Shown piece by piece: positions 7,441 to 15,237 of a stretch of DNA of 64,000 nucleotides. The stretch covers positions 124,001 to 188,000 of the forward strand of contig JAZKHE010000005.1 of the NCBI GenBank assembly GCA_040385525.1, written 5' to 3'. The translations under genes and the position numbers were made by a program. The notes beneath the pieces are model-generated. The model worked only from the letters and a program-made list of their open reading frames with translations, was not told where the DNA came from and made no database searches. Origin of the DNA: JAZKHE01 sp040385525 (GTDB lineage Bacteria; Bacteroidota; Bacteroidia; UBA4408). Positions within the stretch are counted from its first letter, which is position 1. Every line of letters begins with the position of its first letter.

Positions 7441-9213
7441 TTAAATACGAACTCCAATTACCAACACATCATCAACTTGTTCGTGTTGCCCTTTCCAAAT
7501 GCTATAGTGGCTGTTTAGCTCGTTGTGTTGCGCCTGCATCGATTTTTCTTGCAGATTTACAACAATGTCTTTAAAGCGTTTAGTCATCATTTTTTTACCT
7601 TGTTCTCCACCAAACTGATCGGCAAAACCATCGCTAAATAAATAGATTGTGTCGTTAGTGTTTAGTTCTAATTCGTGTTGTGTAAATTTTCTGTCTTCAT
7701 CAGGCTGAAAACCACCAATAGGATTTTTATCGGGTTTAATTTCAGACAGTTCGTTATTACGAACTAACCAAAGCGGGCGGTTGGCACCAGCATATTTTAA
7801 AATGGTATTCTTATCTTTTTTCTCTAAAGAAATTAAAGCTACATCCATTCCATCACGATTTTGATTTTGATTTTGTTTTAGTGTATCACAAACACCTTTA
7901 TTTACTTCGTTTAAAATTTGTGCAGGTTCAATTTTGTTTTTTTCTACCACAACTTGTTTTAAAACATTGCTTCCTATTAAACTCATAAATGCGCCAGGCA
8001 CACCATGTCCGGTACAATCGCAGGCGGCTAGAATGTGGTGATTAGAATTTACAGAATGAAAAAAGTAAAAATCGCCACTAACAATATCTTTAGGTTGGTA
8101 CAAAATAAACGATTGTTTTAATGCAGCATAAATACTGTCTTGCTCAGGTAAAATTGCTTTTTGAATGCGTTGTGCGTAGTTTACTGAATCTACAATTTCT
8201 TGTTTTTGATGTTCTATTAAATGGTTTTTTAATTCGATTTCGTTTTTTTGTTTTTGAAGTAAAGTGTTTGCTTTTTTGCGCAAGTAATTGGCGCGAATCA
8301 CAAACAAAATTAGAATAGAAACAATAATTAATACGATAATAAAAATAGAAATGGTTTTTTTAGTTTGATTTATTTCGGCATCTTTAGCTTCTAATCGTGT
8401 ATTGTTTAATTCTTTATCTTTTTGTAATAACGAAATTTCTTTTTCTTTTTTTTCTGTTTCGTATTTCATTGATAAATCTGCTAATTGAGCAGCAATATTG
8501 TTTTTGTTATTGCTGTTTGCTTTGTTAAATAATTCGTTTAAAACCAATTGTTCGCAATAACGAACATCAGCTTCTAATTGCGTAAGAAAAGTTACACATT
8601 TGCTTAAAGATACGTGGTCGAAATTATACATCTCCCATGAACTAATCCCGTCATATTCAGTTTCAACGTCATTCAAATTAAGCGTGATTGATTGTTTAAT
8701 TTGTAATCTAGTCTCCTCGGGCGTTAGATTTATTATTGAATCAATAAACTGATTAAGTTTATACTTAATGAAGACTGCCGAATTTGTATCCTTAATACTT
8801 AGTGATGATACTCTTTTATAATCAGATTCATTTTTACCTTCTAGCTTTGTATCTCCAATTAAAATCCAACCAGGTACATCATAGTTATCTTTGGCAACAA
8901 TATTTTTAAAAGAAATTGTATCTGCCACTTCAAATGGAATGTTATCCGTTGTATGAATTAAAAATGTACGAATTCGCTTTAGATTATTGGATAAATTATT
9001 GGATAAAGAATATAGTTTTAGTGAATTCTGATATTCATTATTCTCCTGTTCTTTACTGCTGAATATTTTTGAAAAGGCTTCGTAAACAAATTTATTTTTG
9101 TTTGTGTATGCGTTTAAATTTTTTTGTGCGTTTTCAAACCCAGAAGTATCAGAATTCAAAATGTTGCTTGTTATTACTCTGTTTTGAATCCCTGATAAAA
9201 CATAGGCAAACAT
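7441..9213 (-). CDS. SpoIIE-type serine phosphatase, C-terminal part of a frameshifted sensor
   Basis: 590 residues. A sensory region (about 20-270) ends in a coiled coil (KYETEKKEKEISLLQKDKEL), followed by a transmembrane helix (about 286-306), a second coiled coil, and a PP2C/SpoIIE phosphatase domain (350-590). Metal-binding motifs VSGDFYFF, CDCTGHGVPGAFMS, SDGFADQFGG and DDVLVIGV are intact. In Bacteroidota such proteins dephosphorylate regulators in partner-switching or two-component-like circuits. The frame stays open upstream of the ATG at 9213 to a stop at 9322-9324 and encodes a convincing membrane segment (YYLLVKYLFKNKD...FIFGF), so the ATG is probably internal. The gene at 9294-9788 looks like its true N-terminus, displaced by one base. 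Confidence 0.85.
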   Translation of the reverse strand: MFAYVLSGIQNRVITSNILNSDTSGFENAQKNLNAYTNKNKFVYEAFSKIFSSKEQENNEYQNSLKLYSLSNNLSNNLKRIRTFLIHTTDNIPFEVADTISFKNIVAKDNYDVPGWILIGDTKLEGKNESDYKRVSSLSIKDTNSAVFIKYKLNQFIDSIINLTPEETRLQIKQSITLNLNDVETEYDGISSWEMYNFDHVSLSKCVTFLTQLEADVRYCEQLVLNELFNKANSNNKNNIAAQLADLSMKYETEKKEKEISLLQKDKELNNTRLEAKDAEINQTKKTISIFIIVLIIVSILILFVIRANYLRKKANTLLQKQKNEIELKNHLIEHQKQEIVDSVNYAQRIQKAILPEQDSIYAALKQSFILYQPKDIVSGDFYFFHSVNSNHHILAACDCTGHGVPGAFMSLIGSNVLKQVVVEKNKIEPAQILNEVNKGVCDTLKQNQNQNRDGMDVALISLEKKDKNTILKYAGANRPLWLVRNNELSEIKPDKNPIGGFQPDEDRKFTQHELELNTNDTIYLFSDGFADQFGGEQGKKMMTKRFKDIVVNLQEKSMQAQHNELNSHYSIWKGQHEQVDDVLVIGVRI

Positions 9214-9293
9214 AAATCCGAAAATAAATTGCTGTTTAATTGAAGCTGTAAAATCTTTGTTTTTAAAAAGATACTTTACTAGTAAATAATATA

Positions 9294-9788
9294 TTAAAAG
9301 TAAAACAAAGAAAAACTTGAACTATAACCAAGTTTGTTTGCCCATGGCCAATGTTGAGATTTAAATAAGTAATGAACTAACATTAAACCTAGCGCACTAC
9401 AAAAAATTAAATAGAAATACTTGTCGATTTTACTTTTATTTTTCCATTGATAATAAAACCAAAATGGTAAATAATTGACAGTAAAAATAAATGTTCCAAT
9501 TACTCCTAATGCACTTCCTCCCGGCCAATGGAACATTCTAAAGATTAGGGCAAGCACTCCAAATGAAATCCCAGTTAAACCTGCATAGTTTAACCATTTA
9601 ACACTTTCCTTATTGTTACTTTTGATTTTATCAAGAAGAATTGTAGGAAAGTATAGACAACAGAAGACAAATATGTCAACAACAATTATAAGAACACCAT
9701 TTTCTGATTCAAAAACTGTTAAGAGAACTAACCCAATTATAAAAATTGAAATTAGTGTCAAAAGTCCGTATTTAATAAAACCTTTCAT
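9294..9788 (-). CDS. Membrane module with GldL-like HWP motifs, N-terminal part of the split sensor phosphatase
   Basis: 164 residues with about five transmembrane segments. Two related motifs, FRMFHWPGGSAL (near 84-95) and LFKSQHWPWANKL (near 142-154), recall the HWPG segment of GldL-type membrane proteins, although this is not GldL itself. The last residues after GYSSSF are probably frame-shifted, since the neighbouring frame continues as FFVLLLIYYLLVKYLF into the SpoIIE phosphatase gene at 7441-9213. One added base in the T run at 9311-9315 would join both into a 782-residue sensor phosphatase. A well-formed promoter at 9811-9840 sits just upstream of the ATG at 9788, while the phosphatase part has none of its own. 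Confidence 0.75.
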   Translation of the reverse strand: MKGFIKYGLLTLISIFIIGLVLLTVFESENGVLIIVVDIFVFCCLYFPTILLDKIKSNNKESVKWLNYAGLTGISFGVLALIFRMFHWPGGSALGVIGTFIFTVNYLPFWFYYQWKNKSKIDKYFYLIFCSALGLMLVHYLFKSQHWPWANKLGYSSSFSLFYF

Positions 9789-9810
9789 GTTTAATCGCTC
9801 TATGTTAAAT

Positions 9811-9840
9811 CAAATATATAAATTTGTTTGGAATAAACAA
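9811..9840 (-). promoter_or_regulatory. Promoter for the split sensor phosphatase
   Basis: On the minus strand TTG (9838-9840), a 19-nt spacer and TATATTTG (9811-9818) fit the Bacteroidota -33/-7 consensus. The -7 box is 22 nt upstream of the ATG at 9788. Confidence 0.6.
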
Positions 9841-9847
9841 TTTCACA

Positions 9848-10642
9848 ATGGATTTTACAACTTCAGATAATAAGAAACTATTTTATGATTATCATTTAAT
9901 AGATAACACAAAACCAACATTGGTTTTTTTAAATGGTTTAACGCAAAGCACAATTTCGTGGGCAATGTTTAAGCCGTATTTTGAAGCCTCTCATAATATT
10001 CTGTTAATGGATTTTGTGTTTCAAGGTCAAAGTGATAAAAATGCTGAAGTAAGAAATTTTGATTTACATGCGCAAGATGTAAAAGAGTTACTTGGTTTTT
10101 TGCATTTAGATAATCCTATCTTGTTAGGAATATCTTATGGTAGTTTGGTGGCACAACACTATGCCGTAAACTATTCTGATAATTTAAGTAAACTTATTTT
10201 ACTTTCAACTTTTGCTAAGAAAAATGAATTTTATAAAGCAATTGAACTTTCGTGGCAACGTGCTTTAGATGCTGGTGGCTACGAGTTGATGTTAGATATT
10301 ATGTTGCCTTATGTATTAAGTGATGTGTATTTTCAAAATCCATTAATGCCTATTGATTTAATGAAATCGATGCGTAAAGATTTACACCCAAATTCTGAGC
10401 ACATAAAAAAACTTATGCAAGCTACCCAACAACGTGCAGACTATATTGAAAATTTACAAAATGTAAAAGTACCAACATTGGTTATTCAAGGAGAAAAGGA
10501 TTTGCTTTTCCCACCTTTTATGGCTAAAGAAGTTGCTAGTGCAATAAAAAATGCCCAGCTAGAAATAATACAAAACGCAGGGCACACGCTTAATTTAGAA
10601 AAAACAGATAAAGTTATTGAAGCTATTAAAAAGTTTTTATAA
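9848..10642 (+). CDS. Alpha/beta hydrolase
   Basis: 264 residues from the ATG at 9848; a TTG at 9824 is in frame but adds only eight unrelated residues. The catalytic triad is visible: Ser96 in GISYGSLVA, Asp218 in GEKDLLFP and His246 in NAGHTLNLE, with an oxyanion-type FLNGLTQS near the N-terminus. There is no signal peptide, so it is cytoplasmic. The cap region (about 125-200) is helical. Substrate cannot be assigned; related enzymes act on esters, lactones or acyl thioesters. It is divergent from the sensor phosphatase and is followed by a palindromic repeat element. Confidence 0.88.
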   Translation: MDFTTSDNKKLFYDYHLIDNTKPTLVFLNGLTQSTISWAMFKPYFEASHNILLMDFVFQGQSDKNAEVRNFDLHAQDVKELLGFLHLDNPILLGISYGSLVAQHYAVNYSDNLSKLILLSTFAKKNEFYKAIELSWQRALDAGGYELMLDIMLPYVLSDVYFQNPLMPIDLMKSMRKDLHPNSEHIKKLMQATQQRADYIENLQNVKVPTLVIQGEKDLLFPPFMAKEVASAIKNAQLEIIQNAGHTLNLEKTDKVIEAIKKFL

Positions 10643-10660
10643 CCACTTTTTTTGTTTTCC

Positions 10661-10781
10661 ACCACATAGAAACATAGAAAATTTTAGGTTTATAGGTTAA
10701 CATAGTTTTTCGCTTTGCGAAAAATGCTATTGTTTACTATGTTTTCTTTTTTAATACTCAATTGCTATGTGCCTATGTGGT
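10661..10781. repeat. 121-bp palindromic interspersed element
   Basis: The ends ACCACATAGAAACATAG (10661-10677) and CTATGTGCCTATGTGGT (10765-10781) are inverted with two mismatches. Inside are a hairpin TTTTTCGCTTTGCGAAAAA and inverted AACATAGT/ACTATGTT. Family members of this CCACATAG...CTATGTGG type are common between Bacteroidota genes. A 15-bp direct repeat (TATAACCACTTTTTT, 10638-10652 and 10795-10809) brackets it and supplies the stop regions of both neighbouring genes. Confidence 0.65.
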
Positions 10782-10793
10782 TAGAGTTTTTAT

Positions 10794-11885
10794 CTATAAC
10801 CACTTTTTTCTTCTAAAATAAATTAATAAACTTATCATTATTGCTAACATAACAGCCCATGTTGCAGCATACCCATAAGGACTTTCTAATTCGGGCATAA
10901 ATTTAAAATTCATACCATAAACACCTGCAATAAAAGTAACTGGGATAAAAATGGTTGAAATAATGGTGAGCACTTTCATCACTTCATTCATTTTGTTACT
11001 CATGCTGCTCATGTATAAATCCATCATGCCTGCTACCAAATCGCGGTAACTTTCTGTTGTTTCAATTACACGTAAACTATGGTCGTACACATCTCTAAAA
11101 AACAGTTGCGTGTCTTTCGTTATTAAATTCGAGTCGCTTCTTTCAATGCTTGAAATTAGTTCTCTAATGGGCCAAATAGATTTGCGAAGTGCAATCATTT
11201 CGCGTTTCATGTAATATAATTTTTGTAACGTTTCGGGCGTAGGCTTTATAATTAATTCTTCGTCTAAATCTTCTAAACGTTCACCGATTTTTTCTAGAAT
11301 AATAAAATAAGCATCTACAATACAATCGATTAATGAATAGGCTAAATAATCGGCGCCAAACTTTCTTATTTTTAAGTTTTCTTGTTTAAGCCTTTGTCTT
11401 ATTGGGTCAAAGGCATCTTTTCCTTCTAATTCTTGAAAGGTAATAACTAAGTTATCTTTAAGAATAATTGATAGTTGTTCAGAATATATTTTGCTATCAA
11501 ATTCATACAACATTTTCATAAAAGTCATATCGTAATCATCGTAGCTTTCAAATTTAGGACGTTGGTCTGGACTAATTACATCTTCTAAAGAAAGCGCATG
11601 TATGTTAAATATTTCTCCAATTTTTTTTACAATGGCTGTGTCATGAATTCCTTCAACGTTAATCCATTTTATTTTTTTTGAATGCTTAAACGCTGTGCAG
11701 TCATCAATGTTATCTAAAATTACTTCATTGTAACTTGTTGCGTCGTATTCAATAACAATTATTTTTGTTTCAGGTGCTGTTTCTCCTGTAATTCTTTGAA
11801 TTAAGGTTCCAGGAGGTTGGTGAACATTTTCCTTTTTATCAGGAAATAATTTTAATTTTTTATTTCTAATATAATTTTTACTCAT
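10794..11885 (-). CDS. corA: CorA-type magnesium/cobalt transporter
   Basis: A 363-residue divalent cation channel. The large N-terminal cytoplasmic domain is followed by a long helix and two C-terminal membrane segments, with the diagnostic GMN selectivity motif in FIAGVYGMNFKFMPE after the first. The C-terminus ends in basic residues (YFRRKKWL), as expected on the cytoplasmic side. Start ATG at 11885 is preferred to the in-frame 11897 start; either overlaps the end of rsmI, so the two genes are translationally linked. Transport of magnesium is the default; cobalt or nickel cannot be excluded. Confidence 0.94.
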   Translation of the reverse strand: MSKNYIRNKKLKLFPDKKENVHQPPGTLIQRITGETAPETKIIVIEYDATSYNEVILDNIDDCTAFKHSKKIKWINVEGIHDTAIVKKIGEIFNIHALSLEDVISPDQRPKFESYDDYDMTFMKMLYEFDSKIYSEQLSIILKDNLVITFQELEGKDAFDPIRQRLKQENLKIRKFGADYLAYSLIDCIVDAYFIILEKIGERLEDLDEELIIKPTPETLQKLYYMKREMIALRKSIWPIRELISSIERSDSNLITKDTQLFFRDVYDHSLRVIETTESYRDLVAGMMDLYMSSMSNKMNEVMKVLTIISTIFIPVTFIAGVYGMNFKFMPELESPYGYAATWAVMLAIMISLLIYFRRKKWL

Positions 11886-12552
11886 GTTTTCCTTCAATTA
11901 TAATTACTATTTCTCCTTTTGCTGGATGTGCAGTATAATAAGCTAAAACATCTTTTGCTGTACCTCTTTTATATTCTTCGTGCATTTTAGAAATTTCTCT
12001 GCACACAACTACATATTTTTCTTCGCCCATAAACTTAATGATTTGTTCTAAACATTTGTTTAAACGATGTGGCGATTCGTATAAAACTACAGTTCGCGTT
12101 TCTTCTGCAATAATTTTTAAACGAGTTTCTCTGCCTTTTTTTTGAGGCAAAAATCCTTCAAATACAAATTTATCACAAGGTAAACCAGAAGCTACAAGTG
12201 CAGGTACAAAGGCTGTTGGACCTGGTAAACATTCTACTTCAATTCCGTTTTTAACGCATTCTCTTACCAATAAAAATCCTGGATCAGAAATTCCTGGTGT
12301 GCCTGCATCAGAAACCAAAACTACATTTAGTCCTTCTTTAATTTTTTCTGCAATGCTCTCAACTGTTTTGTGTTCGTTGTGCTGATGGTGCGCCCAAATT
12401 TTTTTTTCTATGCCTAATAAGCGAAACAAATTCCCGGTTGTTCGAGTGTCTTCTGCTAGCACAATATCAGCTTCTTTAAGAATACGCAATGCTCTAAGCG
12501 TTATATCTTCTAAATTGCCTATTGGTGTTGGAACTAATATAAGTTTTGACAT
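11878..12552 (-). CDS. rsmI: 16S rRNA (cytidine-1402-2'-O)-methyltransferase (RsmI)
   Basis: A 224-residue tetrapyrrole-methylase-fold enzyme that 2'-O-methylates C1402 of 16S rRNA with SAM. Characteristic segments are LVPTPIGNLEDITLRALR at the N-terminus, AEDTRTTGNL, VLVSDAGTPGISDPGF and EGFLPQKKGRE. It is shorter than the E. coli protein because the C-terminal extension is absent, which is usual in the phylum. It lies in a compact operon, 5 bp after the M28 peptidase gene and overlapping corA by 8 nt. Confidence 0.95.
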   Translation of the reverse strand: MSKLILVPTPIGNLEDITLRALRILKEADIVLAEDTRTTGNLFRLLGIEKKIWAHHQHNEHKTVESIAEKIKEGLNVVLVSDAGTPGISDPGFLLVRECVKNGIEVECLPGPTAFVPALVASGLPCDKFVFEGFLPQKKGRETRLKIIAEETRTVVLYESPHRLNKCLEQIIKFMGEEKYVVVCREISKMHEEYKRGTAKDVLAYYTAHPAKGEIVIIIEGKHE

Positions 12553-12557
12553 GCTTT

Positions 12558-13820
12558 TTAATTTTGAATTGTGTTTGAAAAATCAATTAATAGTTTAAAC
12601 AAATTATTGAAATTTTCCAAAGGTAAAGTTTCTCTTACATCATATACATCGTGGTAGTGCATACGTGCGCCGTTTGCATAAATAAAAAACGAAGGCACTC
12701 TTTTTTCTGTAAACCAATAATGGTCGCTATTAGCAGCTTTGCCTCTTTTTTTAACTTCTTTAATGTATTTTTTTTCTGAATTAATTTTTTGAAGCGCTTC
12801 AAATTCTTGTTTGTATTCTGTTGCATTTACAACAGTTACGCCATCATCTCCAGTTCCCATTAAATCTAAATTCACTAAAAATTTTATTTTAGATAAATCG
12901 AATAAAGGATTTTCTGTGTAGTATTTAGAACCAATTAATCCTGCCTCTTCTCCAGCAAAGGCCATAAAAATGATGGAGTAGTTGGGTTTGTTTTCTGGTT
13001 TAGCATAATAATTAGCTAAACTTAAAAGCATTGCAGTTCCGCTAGCGTTATCGTTTGCACCTGGGAAAATTGCATTACCCATTTTTCCTAAATGGTCGTA
13101 ATGGGCAGTAAAAACAATACAGGTATCTGACTTAGATTTGCCTTTAATTTTTGCAATTACATTTTGTGTTTTGTGTTTTGCAATAAACTGATTTTGTAAT
13201 TTTATTTTTATTTGTTTTGTGTTAGCGGGTAACAGAGAGTCAATTATTTCAAGTAAGGCTACACTTTTTGTTTCAGTTGCAACCGACCATGTTAATTTTT
13301 TCTTTGTAAGAATAATTGCTGCGGGTTTAAACTTTAAACTATTTACTTCTTCTAAAACAGAGTTGAGTTGCTTGGTGTTGCTGGTTGTGATGCAAAGTAT
13401 TTTGCGGTAAAAAATACCAGTAAATAAATCTTCAATAAATTTATTAGAAGCAAAAACGCTATCATTTATAAAAATTAATTCACCATCATATTCAAGAGAA
13501 GTTGATGAAGGAGAAAAAATGTAATGTTTTCCTTCAGTTAATGTATCGTTAACTAAAATAACTAAACTTGCATTTGGAAATGTGTTAACAGGAAAAGAAA
13601 AGTTTTGAAAATAACTAAGTTTTACTTTTTTAAGTTTTAAATTTTTGAATTCAGATTTAATGTAATTTGCAGCTTTTTTGTCGCCGTTTTCTACATAACC
13701 TCTGCCAGCCATATATTTGCTTGCAAGTGTATCTACAATTTTTTTTGCATAGCTAACATCTTGTGCATTTATAGTTACACAAAAAAATAAAAATACAATT
13801 GTTGATTTTATTTTAAGCAT
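12558..13820 (-). CDS. Secreted M28-family zinc aminopeptidase
   Basis: 420 residues with a signal peptide (about 1-19, ending INAQ), so exported to the periplasm or beyond. The M28 di-zinc ligands are seen in order: AHYDHLG, GANDNASGTAMLL, AFAGEEAGLIGS with the catalytic Glu, NLDLMG, and the C-terminal His in ARMHYHDVYD. The region before residue 230 carries a protease-associated-like insert. Likely role is N-terminal trimming of external peptides. It overlaps the upstream hypothetical gene by 8 nt and precedes rsmI. No T9SS tail is present. Confidence 0.92.
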   Translation of the reverse strand: MLKIKSTIVFLFFCVTINAQDVSYAKKIVDTLASKYMAGRGYVENGDKKAANYIKSEFKNLKLKKVKLSYFQNFSFPVNTFPNASLVILVNDTLTEGKHYIFSPSSTSLEYDGELIFINDSVFASNKFIEDLFTGIFYRKILCITTSNTKQLNSVLEEVNSLKFKPAAIILTKKKLTWSVATETKSVALLEIIDSLLPANTKQIKIKLQNQFIAKHKTQNVIAKIKGKSKSDTCIVFTAHYDHLGKMGNAIFPGANDNASGTAMLLSLANYYAKPENKPNYSIIFMAFAGEEAGLIGSKYYTENPLFDLSKIKFLVNLDLMGTGDDGVTVVNATEYKQEFEALQKINSEKKYIKEVKKRGKAANSDHYWFTEKRVPSFFIYANGARMHYHDVYDVRETLPLENFNNLFKLLIDFSNTIQN

Positions 13821-14493
13821 TAAATCGTTTGTGTATGTATCGTTTAAGAGTTAAAATGGTTTCATCGTCATTTTTCCATGCATGTTGTTTTGCAATAGTT
13901 TCGTAATAGTAATTTGCATCTTGAAAAGTGTAGAACGAATTTATTTTATCAGTAAAATTTGAAAAATCTAAAGCAACATTTCCAAACAATTGGTTTTGAA
14001 ACAATAATCTGTCATTTATCGACATTAGTTTTTTTATGTCAGGTAAATTTGAATTATTTACTACTATTGGGTTAACAGGAGTTTCAATTATCTTTTTTTC
14101 TTCAACTACTGCAATTGTTTTTTCTTCAATAATAACTGTTTCTAGTTTAGGTGTTTCTGTAATTATTGCGCTAACTTTTTCTTCAACAATAGTTGAAGTA
14201 ATTGTAGTTGGGTTTGAGTTGATTGACGGACTAACTTCAAATGCTTTGCTTTTTAATTCTTCTATTTTATTTAATTTATTATTTTCAATATCAATTTTCT
14301 CGTTTTTAAAACTGCCTTCGTTTTCGTTTAAAAATTTAAAAACAGCAATTTTTTCGTGCAGTTTTGATACTTTCGATGAAATAACATCTAATTCAATATT
14401 TGGGATTCTTGCATTGTTTTCAACATCAACAAAATGGTTGTTAATGCTTATTAATAAATCCTCAATCTCTGTAACTAGTTCTTGTTTTTTCAT
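13813..14493 (-). CDS. Conserved hypothetical protein, coiled-coil N-terminus
   Basis: 226 residues, no signal peptide. The first 85 residues are helical and charged, likely coiled coil. Residues about 90-150 are low-complexity, rich in Thr/Val/Glu (many TxxIVEEK-like strings), as in a flexible linker. The C-terminal 75 residues form a compact domain with IKKLMSINDRLLFQNQLFGN and ending LKRYIHKRFNA; this end recurs in Bacteroidota proteins of unknown function. It starts the four-gene minus-strand operon and overlaps the M28 gene by 8 nt. A structural or adaptor role is possible but not shown. Confidence 0.75.
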   Translation of the reverse strand: MKKQELVTEIEDLLISINNHFVDVENNARIPNIELDVISSKVSKLHEKIAVFKFLNENEGSFKNEKIDIENNKLNKIEELKSKAFEVSPSINSNPTTITSTIVEEKVSAIITETPKLETVIIEEKTIAVVEEKKIIETPVNPIVVNNSNLPDIKKLMSINDRLLFQNQLFGNVALDFSNFTDKINSFYTFQDANYYYETIAKQHAWKNDDETILTLKRYIHKRFNA

Positions 14494-14597
14494 TTTTACT
14501 GTTTTGTTTAAATTAACTAGAGTTTAATTCAATTGTTAGGTTGAATAAAAGTTTGTAACAATTCGTATTTTAATGGCTTAAATTTAATGCTTTTTAA

Positions 14598-14605
14598 TAG
14601 TTTTG
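14598..14605 (+). promoter_or_regulatory. -7 box upstream of tdk
   Basis: TAGTTTTG fits TAnnTTTG and lies 45 nt upstream of the tdk ATG. A -33 TTG at suitable spacing was not found. Confidence 0.4.
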
Positions 14606-14650
14606 TATTAAAATCGAAATCAAAGTTACCAACAACAAAAATTAACAAAA

Positions 14651-15232
14651 ATGTTTCTCGAGAATACCGTAAATCATAATAAGAAAAGAGGTTGTATTGA
14701 AGTTATTTGCGGCTCAATGTTTTCGGGAAAAACGGAGGAATTAATTCGTAGATTAAAGCGCGCTAAATTTGCCAAGCAAAAAGTAGAGATTTTTAAGCCT
14801 GCTATCGATACTCGCTATCATGATGAAGAGGTAGTTTCTCACGATTCAAACTCCATCCATTCAACTCCAGTCCCTTCTTCTTCAAATATTTTATTATTGG
14901 CTAATAATGTTGATGTAGTTGGTATTGATGAGGCTCAGTTTTTTGACGAAGGTATTGTTAGTGTTTGTAATCAGTTAGCAAATTCAGGAATTAGAGTTAT
15001 TGTTGCTGGTTTAGATATGGATTATTTAGGAAAACCTTTTGGTCCAATGCCAGCTTTATTAGCGGCCGCAGAATATGTTACAAAAGTGCATGCGGTTTGT
15101 GTTAGATGTGGCAACTTAGCAAATCATTCACACAGAACTACTAGTAACGATTCGCTTGTATTACTTGGTGAAACTGACAGTTACGAGCCATTGTGCAGAG
15201 ATTGCTTTTTTGATGCATTAGAAAAAAAATAA
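14651..15232 (+). CDS. tdk: Thymidine kinase (type II)
   Basis: Phosphorylates thymidine to dTMP in nucleotide salvage. The 193-residue protein has the Walker A motif GSMFSGKT (21-28), the DEAQFF Walker B segment, and the C-terminal zinc-binding cysteines in VCVRCGN and CRDCFFD. These identify the TK1-like family. It heads a three-gene operon with murF/alr (5-bp gap) and a histidine kinase (5-bp gap). Residues 1-13 are a small polar extension relative to E. coli Tdk. Confidence 0.97.
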   Translation: MFLENTVNHNKKRGCIEVICGSMFSGKTEELIRRLKRAKFAKQKVEIFKPAIDTRYHDEEVVSHDSNSIHSTPVPSSSNILLLANNVDVVGIDEAQFFDEGIVSVCNQLANSGIRVIVAGLDMDYLGKPFGPMPALLAAAEYVTKVHAVCVRCGNLANHSHRTTSNDSLVLLGETDSYEPLCRDCFFDALEKK

Positions 15233-15237
15233 TTCCC

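Noticed and set aside
9300..9324. Programmed -1 frameshifting in the split phosphatase
   Set aside because: The T run gives only a partial slippery heptamer and no stable downstream structure is apparent; a mutation or sequencing error is preferred.
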